From positions 2,837,501-2,901,500 of the forward strand of contig NZ_JAPDUW010000001.1 in assembly GCF_026015295.1 (NCBI RefSeq): a stretch of 64,000 bases of DNA, in the 5' to 3' direction. Position numbers and translations under genes: made by a program. Under the pieces are notes generated by a model. The model was not told the DNA's origin. It saw only the letters and a list, made by a program, of their open reading frames with translations, and did no database searches. Source of the DNA: Segatella copri. Its GTDB lineage: Bacteria > Bacteroidota > Bacteroidia > Bacteroidales > Bacteroidaceae. Numbering within the stretch: position 1 is the stretch's first letter; each line of letters begins with the position of its first letter. Below, in pieces: positions 46,907 to 54,991 of the stretch.

Positions 46907-47253
46907 ACTCTTCACTCTTCACCTTTCGGCCCGAAACCCCTGTGTTTATCGGCATTCCGAGGGGTGAAGAGTTATTTTTATCTCTTCACCTACTCTTCAC
47001 CACTCTTCACCAACAGACATTAAAAAAACTGAACTTTCGCATGCGGTTCAAGTACGGGCTGAAGACCCAAAAGCTCCTAGCCCAGGGCGTGTGGGGCAAA
47101 ACTTACGAAAGTTCAATTAAAAAGAGGTACAAGACCGCTTCAACAGAAGGTGAAGAGTGGTGAAGAGTGGGTGAAGAGTGCCCGAACACTCTTCACCCCT
47201 CGGAATGCCGATAAACACAGGGGGTTCGGAGCATTTGGTGAAGAGTGAAGAGT
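46907..47253. repeat. 347-bp concentric palindrome (four nested inverted repeats)
   Basis: Four pairs of inverted repeats lie one inside the other: 46907-46923 with 47237-47253 (17 bp), 46937-46972 with 47188-47223 (36 bp, perfect), 46982-47011 with 47149-47178 (30 bp, one mismatch), and 47030-47039 with 47106-47115 (10 bp). The GGTGAAGAGT unit recurs throughout the outer arms. The 66-bp centre contains its own GCCC/GGGC-rich pairing. It could be a miniature inverted-repeat element, a cruciform, or a long structured RNA. Confidence 0.85.
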
Positions 47254-47335
47254 TTTTCGTCTATCGCATAAAAAAGAAAATCAGACGTCTAAAAGGTTAT
47301 CAGATAAACCCAGTTCCGAGGACTGTTAAAGACAG

Positions 47336-47410
47336 ACAGCCGACTAGCGGATAAGGTGCTAGTCGGCTGTCCGGCTTCTGCCAGTTGGCTGTCCTACGCA
47401 AACAGCCAAC
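47336..47410. repeat. Two adjacent hairpins sharing ACAGCC/GGCTGT ends
   Basis: Hairpin 1: ACAGCCGACTAG (47336-47347) with CTAGTCGGCTGT (47359-47370). Hairpin 2: GTTGGCTGT (47384-47392) with ACAGCCAAC (47402-47410). The right-hand 21 bp of hairpin 2 recur at 47770-47790 with two mismatches, on the other side of the kinase-gene fragment. Confidence 0.7.
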
Positions 47411-47426
47411 TTATCTCCGAAAGATA

Positions 47427-47602
47427 AAACCTTTAATAATGGAACGAGCTGCCCCCCAGGAACTCTCGCAGAAGCGAAGTAGGCGGCAGATTATTATAAG
47501 GTATACCCTTGAAATATTTCAGGAACTTAAGCAACCGGTAAGCTTCAGCATATTCCTCGCAGTTTTCCGGAACCTGCTGCAGCAATGGTTCTGCCTACGT
47601 CT
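47427..47602 (-). pseudogene. Duplicate 3' end of the nucleoside-kinase gene
   Basis: These 176 bp match 50189-50364, the last ~57 codons of the intact kinase gene, without gaps and with 9 mismatches. In the gene frame eight mismatches are synonymous and keep the C-terminal residues ending SSFHY; the ninth, at the far edge, changes CAG to TAG. The orientation is the same. Homology ends a few bases after the stop codon on one side and near codon CAG on the other. Silent-only drift points to descent from a functional allele elsewhere, not decay of a local copy. Confidence 0.88.
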
Positions 47603-47930
47603 CGATGTAATCTTTACTACGTCGGGACGCATTTTCTGCCCCATCGCCCCCTTACGATAGGTAATGATACCTTTTCCGACGAGTAGCGATGTTTATTTCC
47701 CTACTGTCCACAGCCTTGACAATCGACTGCAAGACTCTCGCCAGTCAACTGTTTGACTTTCGCCAATCAGCTGTTCTTCGCAAACAGCCATGCCTTTGAT
47801 GGCTGCTTTTCCACCCTAAAAACCTCTGCTACCTCCGTCCATACTACGTAACATTCTAGAAAAACACACCTACTATAAAATTGAAAAAGTTTTTGTAACA
47901 TAAGACAAAGTCTATTCCAAAATTAACTTG
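47603..47930. other. Spacer between the kinase-gene fragment and the subtilase gene
   Basis: About 330 bp with no gene I can support. It contains two further diverged units of a CGCCA(g/a)TC...CTGT motif near 47735-47775 and the second copy of the 21-bp sequence GCTGTTCTTCGCAAACAGCC (47770-47790). The kinase fragment is thus enclosed by related repeats. Confidence 0.45.
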
Positions 47931-47939
47931 TAACTTTGC
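47931..47939 (+). promoter_or_regulatory. -7 promoter box of the subtilase gene
   Basis: TAACTTTGC fits TAnnTTTGC; the -33 side is weak. The leader would be about 32 nt. Confidence 0.6.
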
Positions 47940-47975
47940 AGCCACAATTTAATTATTAACAAAAAGATCAAGCGT

Positions 47976-49565
47976 ATGAAAAAGTTTACGAATTTATGCT
48001 TTGCAATTCTTTCAATATTTTGTAGCTGTCAAGGCAATATTGAAGATGTCCAAAACTCTACCCAATTTCAAACAACCCATGAAGCGACCAATGAATGCAA
48101 TTATTATTGGTACAATGGCAAGAAGATAGAGCTCATTGTTGACTCGACAAAAAATTTCATTGTTTACAACTCGGAAAAGCCTATACTTAAAAAGATTAAA
48201 GGAGGTGAATTTCAAAAAGGCATTTCTACAACGAGAAGCGGTGGACAATCAAAAGCATCATGGGCTATTGTAGAAAAAGAGAATTGCACAAGAAGTACCC
48301 TCAACAATATTGATACTTCCTACAAATCACCTATGTACATTTCTAAAGAGACAGGCAAAAGCATCGGTATTAGCAACCTAATTCATATAAAACTGAAAGA
48401 TAGTAAAGATAAGAAAATACTGGAGGAACTAGAGAGCAGTTTACATATTTCAATTTATTCCCAAAATGAATACCTACCTCTATGGTATACGGTTTTCTGT
48501 CAAGACAATTCACATGGCAATAGCTTGGAATTATGCAACAAGTTGCAAGAAAGCAATAAATTTGCATATGTCGAGCCAGACATTATGATAGATTTAGCAC
48601 AAGGAGTAACATCTTTTGTTGCTCCAAACGACCCATTATATTCCGACCAATGGAATCTTCACGGAAAATATTCTATCAATTGGGAAGAAGCGAGTCTATT
48701 AGCCAATGGTAAAGGTGTCAAGATTGGTTTAATCGACACTGGAGTAGATGCAACTCACCCTGACTACGACTCACAAAAAGTATATCATGCATACGATGCA
48801 TATATAGGGGATTGGTTCGCAAATGGACTTTACAGCTCTCACGGTATGGCATGCGCTGGAACCATTGTCACGATTCCAAACAACAAAAAAGGATTAGTCG
48901 GAATAGCTTCAAATTCTGAACTTCAAAGCTATAGCGACCCTCTTACTGCTAGACCAAACATTTCTCAAAATCTAGCTTCTGATTTATGTATTGCTTTCAA
49001 CAGCACCGATGTTGTAAGTTGTTCTTGGGGAGGTAATGATTTAAATAGTTCTGAAATCAAGGAAGCCATAACCTATTATGCATCATGGGGAAGAAACAAC
49101 AAAGGGGTTATTATCGTATTTGCTTCTGGAAACGACTCTGGTCCCGTAACCTTCCCAGCAAACTATGATGAAAAGATTCTAGTTGTAGGTGCCTCTAACA
49201 AATTTGGAAATAAAGCAAATTTCAGCAACTATGGAAAAGAGATTGATGTTGTAGCTCCTGGCGTAGATATTCCAACAACAGGATGGACAGAATCAGATAC
49301 TAGCACCTATAATTATATAAAATTTTCAGGCACTTCTGCAGCTTGCCCACAAGTTGCTGCCGTAGCAGCATTAGTTTTGTCCATCAATCCAAACTTAACA
49401 AGCAAAGAAGTATGCGACATCATTGAAAAGACGGCACAGAAAGTAGGAAGCAAGCCTTACTCTACATACAGCAACAGACCTAATGGCACATGGAATGAAT
49501 ATATGGGTTATGGGCTTGTTGATGCAGCTGCTGCAGTAAAAGCCGCAAAATCTACATTAAAATAA
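47976..49565 (+). CDS. Secreted S8 (subtilisin-like) serine protease, lipoprotein
   Basis: A 529-residue protease with a lipoprotein-type signal (LCFAILSIFCSC). An N-terminal propeptide-like region of about 200 residues ends in KFAYVEPDIMIDLAQ, typical of I9-type prodomains. The catalytic triad is Asp254 (GLIDTGVDATHPDY), His289 (SSHGMACAGTIV) and Ser454 (FSGTSAACPQVA), all intact. It is probably surface-anchored and self-processing. Its sequence is more AT-rich than the neighbouring core genes. The next gene, 16 bp downstream, encodes a small lipoprotein. The pair lies between two copies of the kinase-gene 3' end, suggesting acquired DNA. Confidence 0.92.
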   Translation: MKKFTNLCFAILSIFCSCQGNIEDVQNSTQFQTTHEATNECNYYWYNGKKIELIVDSTKNFIVYNSEKPILKKIKGGEFQKGISTTRSGGQSKASWAIVEKENCTRSTLNNIDTSYKSPMYISKETGKSIGISNLIHIKLKDSKDKKILEELESSLHISIYSQNEYLPLWYTVFCQDNSHGNSLELCNKLQESNKFAYVEPDIMIDLAQGVTSFVAPNDPLYSDQWNLHGKYSINWEEASLLANGKGVKIGLIDTGVDATHPDYDSQKVYHAYDAYIGDWFANGLYSSHGMACAGTIVTIPNNKKGLVGIASNSELQSYSDPLTARPNISQNLASDLCIAFNSTDVVSCSWGGNDLNSSEIKEAITYYASWGRNNKGVIIVFASGNDSGPVTFPANYDEKILVVGASNKFGNKANFSNYGKEIDVVAPGVDIPTTGWTESDTSTYNYIKFSGTSAACPQVAAVAALVLSINPNLTSKEVCDIIEKTAQKVGSKPYSTYSNRPNGTWNEYMGYGLVDAAAAVKAAKSTLK

Positions 49566-49581
49566 TTAAAATAAAAAGAAT

Positions 49582-50037
49582 ATGAGACGTACTATAATAA
49601 CAGCAGTGTTAATCTGCATTTTTACCTTAGTGGTCAGTTGCTCTAATAGCGACGAAAATATCACGTCATATAGTAAGTATGAGGTTCCTACCGATATAAT
49701 GATAGAGACTCCAGACAATCAGATTCTTGTCATAAACTCAAAAGATGACTTTGAAAAGTATTTCAAGAATTGTGCAAGTAGCGCAAGACCTAATACAAAA
49801 TTAGAGCTACCTGTAGTGAACTTCCAAAAATATACGCTAATCTACATACAAGGAGAATCACCACATGGGATTGCCAAACTAGAGAGTTCCTTGGAGCCTA
49901 TAGAAAACTGCAAAATTCTATCTATCCATATAGAACAGAATTATACAAATGTGATGCAAAGATGGAATGTGGCATATCTTATCGATAAAGAAGATAAGCC
50001 AAACATCAAATTACAATACCACATAATAGCCCCATAG
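49582..50037 (+). CDS. Small lipoprotein paired with the S8 protease
   Basis: A 151-residue lipoprotein with signal RRTIITAVLICIFTLVVSC (Cys near residue 20), then about 130 residues with predicted beta strands (NQILVINSKDDFEKYF, YTLIYIQGES, NVAYLIDKED). I do not recognise the family. It is co-transcribed with the protease, has no catalytic motif, and ends just before a 29-bp-stem hairpin. A role as substrate, inhibitor or helper of the protease is plausible by position alone. Confidence 0.8.
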   Translation: MRRTIITAVLICIFTLVVSCSNSDENITSYSKYEVPTDIMIETPDNQILVINSKDDFEKYFKNCASSARPNTKLELPVVNFQKYTLIYIQGESPHGIAKLESSLEPIENCKILSIHIEQNYTNVMQRWNVAYLIDKEDKPNIKLQYHIIAP

Positions 50038-50064
50038 TCTAAAGGGAAAGAGTGGTATTTATCC

Positions 50065-50135
50065 CAAAAAGTGGCGATAGGTGTGCTAAATCTCATAAAA
50101 AAACATAGATTTAGCGCACCTATCGCCACTTTTTG
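50065..50135. terminator. Long hairpin with 29-bp arms, shared terminator
   Basis: Arms 50065-50093 and 50107-50135 match with a single mismatch around a 13-nt A-rich loop. A/T runs at both ends let it serve the lipoprotein gene and the convergent kinase gene. The arm is far longer than a normal terminator, so it may be an inserted palindromic element. Confidence 0.8.
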
Positions 50136-50194
50136 ACGTAATAGCTCTGTAATAGCTCTAAACAAGCCTTGCCTACATCACATGCCAGAAACCT

Positions 50195-51856
50195 TTAATA
50201 ATGAAACGAGCTGCCCCCCAGGAACTCTCGCAGAAGCGAAGTAGGCGGCAGATTATTATAAGGTATACCCTTGAAGTATTTCAGGAACTTAAGCAACCGG
50301 TAAGCCTCAGCATATTCCTCGCAATTCTCCGGAACCTGCTGCAGCAGCGGCTCTGCCTGCGTCTTAATCACAGCCAGTTCATAAAGCATTGCCGTATTGA
50401 GCATCGCATCGGCATTCTCCTGGAACGGGAATATCCACTTGTTCTCACCCGCCCTTACCGAAGGCCAGCGATGAATGGTTTCCTGGGCAGAGACACCTCG
50501 ATACTTGTAATCGCGGATGATGCGGCGAAGCAAACGGTTGTCTGTTGTCGGGATATAATTGTGATTATCCAGAAGAATCGTGGTCAGCGCCGAAGCATAT
50601 ACTCTGAATATCTGCTCCTGCGGGATGTGGGCCGTCAGCTCTGGGTTCAATGCATGAATGCCCTCTACCACCAGCACATTATTATCGTTCATCTTCAGCT
50701 TGTTGCCGCTCTTTTTACTCTTTCCGCTCTGGAAATCATACTTCGGCAATTCTACCTCCTCACCACGGAACAAGGCGTTGAACTGCTCGTTGATCAAATC
50801 GAGATCCAGGGCATAGATGCTCTCATAATCATATTCGCCCGAAGCATCCTTCGGCGTTTTCTCCCTATCTACGAAATAATCATCGAGCGAAATCTGGAGC
50901 GGTTTCAATCCGTTTACGGCAAGCTGTATGCTCAGGCGCTTGCACGAAGTGGTCTTGCCCGAAGAAGAAGGGCCTGCCAGCAGCACCAGTTTCACGCCCT
51001 TGCGGCTGGCAATCTCCTCAGCAATATTGGCAATCTTCTTCTCCTGCAGCGCCTCGCTGATATTGATGATGTCGGTAGAATGATTGGCATCTATCGCCTG
51101 GTTAAAATCGCCTACAGTCCTGATGCCCAGGATACTCTGCCAGCGATGATGCTCCTTGAATATCTCAAACATCTTGTCCTGTCGGGTCATTTCGCCCAGC
51201 ACATCCGGGTTCTTGAGCGAAGGAATGCGCAGGAGCATGCCATCATAATATTTCTCCAGCCCGAAGAGATAGAGCTGCGAGGTATTGGTGAGCAGCGTGC
51301 CGTAGTAATAATCTACATAATCACCTATTTTATAATAGGTAGTATAGATTGATCCCGATGTCTTGAGCAGTTTCACCTTCTCAACATCCCCTTTCTCCTG
51401 GAACAGCGCAACTGCCTCTTCGGTAGGCACGGTGAAGCGGCGTATCGGCATCCTGGCATCGATAATCTCCTGCATGCGACGGCGGATAATGTTCACATCT
51501 TCATCTACAACAGGTCTGCCCAGGCGGATATCTACGTAGAAACCATTCGATACGGGGATATCAATCACCACATCTGTAGCAGGATAAATGTCCTGTACCG
51601 CCTTGCAGAGAACAAAGAAGAGGGTACGGGTATATGCACGCGAACCGGATGAAGAAGTCATATCAAGAAATTCTACATCTTTAGAATTATAAACACGATA
51701 ATGCATGCCTTCAACCTTATTATTTACCCTTGCAGACACCGGTCCGTGGGTCATTTTGAGGTCAAATGCTGAAAAAATATCAAAAAGTGTGCTTCCGATT
51801 TCTACTTTCTGAGATTTTTTATTATTTTTGCAACGGATTTGAATTACTTGTTTCAT
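50195..51856 (-). CDS. Nucleoside (uridine-type) kinase with TGS and tRNA-synthetase-like domains
   Basis: A 553-residue protein. An N-terminal TGS-like region (about 1-60, VIQIRCKNNKKSQKVEIG) and a threonyl/alanyl-tRNA-synthetase second-additional-domain-like part (about 60-250) precede a P-loop phosphoribulokinase/uridine kinase domain. The last starts at VLLAGPSSSGKTTSCKRLSIQLAVNG near residue 290 and carries QISLDDYFVDREKTPKDASGEYDYES. Such fusions are annotated as nucleoside kinases in Bacteroidota and clostridia; the true substrate is not proven. Its 3' end has a near-identical second copy at 47427-47602. Confidence 0.9.
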   Translation of the reverse strand: MKQVIQIRCKNNKKSQKVEIGSTLFDIFSAFDLKMTHGPVSARVNNKVEGMHYRVYNSKDVEFLDMTSSSGSRAYTRTLFFVLCKAVQDIYPATDVVIDIPVSNGFYVDIRLGRPVVDEDVNIIRRRMQEIIDARMPIRRFTVPTEEAVALFQEKGDVEKVKLLKTSGSIYTTYYKIGDYVDYYYGTLLTNTSQLYLFGLEKYYDGMLLRIPSLKNPDVLGEMTRQDKMFEIFKEHHRWQSILGIRTVGDFNQAIDANHSTDIINISEALQEKKIANIAEEIASRKGVKLVLLAGPSSSGKTTSCKRLSIQLAVNGLKPLQISLDDYFVDREKTPKDASGEYDYESIYALDLDLINEQFNALFRGEEVELPKYDFQSGKSKKSGNKLKMNDNNVLVVEGIHALNPELTAHIPQEQIFRVYASALTTILLDNHNYIPTTDNRLLRRIIRDYKYRGVSAQETIHRWPSVRAGENKWIFPFQENADAMLNTAMLYELAVIKTQAEPLLQQVPENCEEYAEAYRLLKFLKYFKGIPYNNLPPTSLLREFLGGSSFHY

Positions 51857-52027
51857 TTGTATTAAAACTATGTTACAAAATTAAACTAATCTACCCGCTC
51901 TCGAAGCCCCCGAAGGTGCTTTTTGAGCATCGGCTTACTCTTTTTAGAAGAGAGACGCCTACAGAGTGTAAAGTTACGAAGAAATTCGGAAACTTGATGT
52001 ATTTGACAACATTAATTAAGTTATTAT

Positions 52028-53737
52028 ATGTCGATTTGGATATTTTTTAAGCTTATTGGAGCACTCGCCCTACTGATGTTCGGTATGAAGTCCATGAGCG
52101 ACAGTTTGCAGAAGATGGCAGGACCACAGCTCCGCCATGTGTTAGGAACCATGACCACCAATCGTTTGACGGGCATCCTCTCGGGTACGCTCATCACCGC
52201 AGCGGTGCAGTCTTCTACAGCCACAACGGTGATGACCGTATCATTCGTTAATGCTGGTCTCCTTACTCTAGCCCAGGCTATCTCCGTTATCATGGGCGCC
52301 AACATCGGAACCACGCTCACCGCATGGATCATGAGTGCCGGTTTCTCGTTTAACATCACAGATTTTGTATGGCCGGCGTTCTTCATCGCCATCATCCTGA
52401 TTTACAGCAAGAAGCGCAAGATTATCGGCGACTTCATCTTCGGTATATCCTTTATGTTTCTCGGTTTGGGAACTTTACGCCAAACCGGTATCGACATGGA
52501 TCTGGCTCATAATCAGCCGGTTCTTGAATTCTTTGCAAGTTTCGATCCTCACAGTTTCCAGACTACCATCACCTTCCTTATTATTGGTAGTATACTCACT
52601 ATGTGCGTGCAGAGTTCGGCAGCCGTCATGGCGATTACGATGATTCTCTGCTCTACCGGCGTATTGCCTATCTATCAGGGTATTGCGCTTGTGATGGGTG
52701 AGAATATCGGAACAACCGTAACCTCCAATGTGGCAGCGCTCACCGCCAACACCCAGGCCCGGAGAGCGGCGATGGCGCACATGGTATTCAACATCTTCGG
52801 TGTGCTTTGGATACTCTGCATATTCCACCCGTTCATCCATCTGGTTTGCGGCTGGGTAGGTTTCGACGATGCCATGGAGAAGACTGATCCTCATTTCGTA
52901 GCCAATGCAACCAAGCTATCCTTTGTGCTTGCCGCCTTCCATACCACCTTCAACCTCGCCAATACCTTTATCCTGGTATGGTTCATTCCACAGATAGAGA
53001 AGCTGGTATGCAAGATTATCCGTCCTAAGAAGAATACCGATGAGGACGACTTCCGTCTGCGCTTTATCCAGAGCGGTATCATGAAGACACCGGAAATCTC
53101 TGTCTTGGAGGCACAGAAGGAAATCCATTGTTTTGCCGAGCGCATCCAGCGCATGTTCGGCATGGTGAAGACGCTTCTTGGCGAGACCAATGAAGAAAAG
53201 TTTGTAAAACTCTATAGCCGCATCGAGAAATACGAGGGCATCTCTGACAACATGGAGATAGAGATTGCCAAATATCTCGACCAGGTGAGCGATTCTCATC
53301 TTTCTGACGAGACCAAGGCAAAAATCCGCGCCATGCTCCGTGAGATTTCTGAGATAGAGAGTATCGGTGACAGCTGCTTCAACATCGCCCGCACGCTGAA
53401 CCGCCGTTTCAAGGGCAAGGAAGACTTCATCACTTCACAGTATGAGCACATGCATCAGATGATGGAGCTTACCGACAATGCCCTTACCCAGATGAACATC
53501 ACACTCGTAGGTCATAAGGGAGACAACGATGCCAACCTCTCTTTCAACATCGAGAACGAAATCAACAACTACCGCAATCAGTTGAAGAGCCAGAACATCA
53601 ACGATGTAAACAACCATCTTTATACCTACGCCATCGGTACCATGTATATGGATATCATCCAGGAATGCGAGAAGCTCGGCGACTACGTAGTAAACGTAGT
53701 AGAGGCCCGCATGGGTGTAAGACAGCATGAAGCTTAG
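52028..53737 (+). CDS. Na+/phosphate cotransporter with PhoU-like tail
   Basis: A 569-residue inner-membrane protein. Two inverted Na/Pi-cotransporter repeats carry QSSTATTVMTVSFVNAG near residue 60 and CVQSSAAVMAITMILCSTG near residue 200, the QSS signatures that bind phosphate and sodium. About nine membrane helices are followed by a cytoplasmic helical PhoU-type domain (about residues 350-560, with EISEIESIGDSCFNIARTLNRR). It takes up or exports phosphate, coupled to sodium. A terminator follows. Confidence 0.93.
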   Translation: MSIWIFFKLIGALALLMFGMKSMSDSLQKMAGPQLRHVLGTMTTNRLTGILSGTLITAAVQSSTATTVMTVSFVNAGLLTLAQAISVIMGANIGTTLTAWIMSAGFSFNITDFVWPAFFIAIILIYSKKRKIIGDFIFGISFMFLGLGTLRQTGIDMDLAHNQPVLEFFASFDPHSFQTTITFLIIGSILTMCVQSSAAVMAITMILCSTGVLPIYQGIALVMGENIGTTVTSNVAALTANTQARRAAMAHMVFNIFGVLWILCIFHPFIHLVCGWVGFDDAMEKTDPHFVANATKLSFVLAAFHTTFNLANTFILVWFIPQIEKLVCKIIRPKKNTDEDDFRLRFIQSGIMKTPEISVLEAQKEIHCFAERIQRMFGMVKTLLGETNEEKFVKLYSRIEKYEGISDNMEIEIAKYLDQVSDSHLSDETKAKIRAMLREISEIESIGDSCFNIARTLNRRFKGKEDFITSQYEHMHQMMELTDNALTQMNITLVGHKGDNDANLSFNIENEINNYRNQLKSQNINDVNNHLYTYAIGTMYMDIIQECEKLGDYVVNVVEARMGVRQHEA

Positions 53738-53768
53738 AGAGAGTTTACAGTTAACAGTTTATAGTTTA

Positions 53769-53804
53769 TAGGGCATGAAGTTCATTAGTGGGCTTCATGC
53801 CCTA
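53769..53804 (+). terminator. Terminator of the Na/Pi cotransporter gene
   Basis: ATAGGGCATGAAG pairs with CTTCATGCCCTAT, followed by a T-rich tail. Confidence 0.8.
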
Positions 53805-53957
53805 TCTTTATTTTCTACCTATATTAAATAGGACAAACAGATATGTTTTTAAGCAAGATACTTGATTCACAACAGCAAAGTTGCCATAAAGAAGTGATTT
53901 CACAAAGAAAAAGAAAGAATTTTGGCATAACATAGAGGATAAGTCGATTTTTTGTTG

Positions 53958-53966
53958 TAATTTTGC
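53958..53966 (+). promoter_or_regulatory. -7 promoter box of the epimerase-PAP2 operon
   Basis: TAATTTTGC, about 30 bp before the start codon. No -33 TTTG lies at the standard spacing. Confidence 0.6.
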
Positions 53967-53995
53967 AGCCGAAATTGCAATTTTATAAATAATTA

Positions 53996-54991
53996 ATGAA
54001 GATTCTAGTAACGGGTGCGTCGGGCTTTATCGGCAGCTACATCGTGGAAGAGGCCTTGAGACAGGGCATGGAAACCTGGGCGGCAGTACGCCCTACCAGT
54101 TCCAGAAAGTATCTGCAAGACGAGCGCATCCATTTTATCAATCTCAATCTTTCTTCAGAGGAAGAGTTGGAGAAAGAACTCGCCCCGCACGAGTTCGACT
54201 ATATAGTGCATGCAGCCGGCGCAACGAAGTGCCTGCATGCAGAGGACTTTTATAAAGTAAACACAGAGGGAACCAAGCATCTGGTGAACGTCCTTCTGCG
54301 CCTCCAGATGCCTATCAGGCGATTTGTCTTTGTCAGTTCGCTCAGCATCTTTGGAGCCATCCGCGAAGAGCAGCCTTATCAGGAAATCTCAGAACATGAT
54401 ACTCCTAAGCCAAATACTGCATACGGAAAGAGTAAGCTGGAGGCAGAACGCTATCTGGACAGCATCGGTAATAACTTCCCTTATATCATCCTCCGCCCTA
54501 CAGGAGTTTACGGTCCTAGGGAGAAAGATTATTTCCTCATGGCACAGAGCATCAAGCAGCATGTTGACTTTGCAGTAGGATTCAAGCGCCAGGACATCAC
54601 CTTTGTTTATGTACAGGACGTAGTACAGGCTGTATTCCTGGCTTTGGATCATGGAATGAACGGCAGGAAATACTTCCTCAGCGATGGAGAAGTATATCAG
54701 TCGGCTGCCTTCAGCGACCTGATAAAAAAGGAGTTAGGCAATCCTTGGATACTACGCATCAAGGCACCTGTCTGGGTGTTGCGCATCGTAACCTTCTTCG
54801 GAGAGTATCTCGGAAGGATGACGGGCAAGATGTCGGCTCTGAACAATGATAAGTACAACATTCTGAAACAGCGCAACTGGCGATGTGATATTGAGCCAGC
54901 CATGGATGAACTGGGCTATCATCCTCATTATCCACTGGAAAGAGGTGTGAAGCTCGCCATCAAGTGGTACAAGGATAACGGATGGCTGTAA
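53996..54991 (+). CDS. NAD-dependent epimerase/dehydratase (extended SDR)
   Basis: The 331-residue protein starts with the NAD motif ILVTGASGFIGSYIVEEAL, has the catalytic Tyr-Lys in NTAYGKSKLEAERYL near residue 140, and RPTGVYGPREKDYF after it. These are marks of extended SDR enzymes acting on nucleotide sugars or lipid-linked substrates. Its last codons overlap the next gene (ATGGCTGTAA), so both are translated together. Pairing with a PAP2/AUR1-like enzyme makes a role in lipid head-group or ceramide metabolism possible, but the sequence does not prove the substrate. Confidence 0.86.
   Translation: MKILVTGASGFIGSYIVEEALRQGMETWAAVRPTSSRKYLQDERIHFINLNLSSEEELEKELAPHEFDYIVHAAGATKCLHAEDFYKVNTEGTKHLVNVLLRLQMPIRRFVFVSSLSIFGAIREEQPYQEISEHDTPKPNTAYGKSKLEAERYLDSIGNNFPYIILRPTGVYGPREKDYFLMAQSIKQHVDFAVGFKRQDITFVYVQDVVQAVFLALDHGMNGRKYFLSDGEVYQSAAFSDLIKKELGNPWILRIKAPVWVLRIVTFFGEYLGRMTGKMSALNNDKYNILKQRNWRCDIEPAMDELGYHPHYPLERGVKLAIKWYKDNGWL

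Noticed and set aside
46907..47253. CRISPR array or coding region based on GGTGAAGAGT repeats
   Set aside because: The repeats are inverted and irregular, with no equal spacers, and all frames are interrupted or lack motifs.
47603..47700. A minus-strand stop-free stretch (GQKMRPDVVKITSR) next to the kinase fragment
   Set aside because: It is short, lacks a start and context, and may be a repeat element; no gene can be supported.
50201..51352. A 383-codon plus-strand open frame opposite the kinase gene
   Set aside because: It is antisense to a well-supported kinase and has no family similarity; it is a shadow frame of GC-biased codons.
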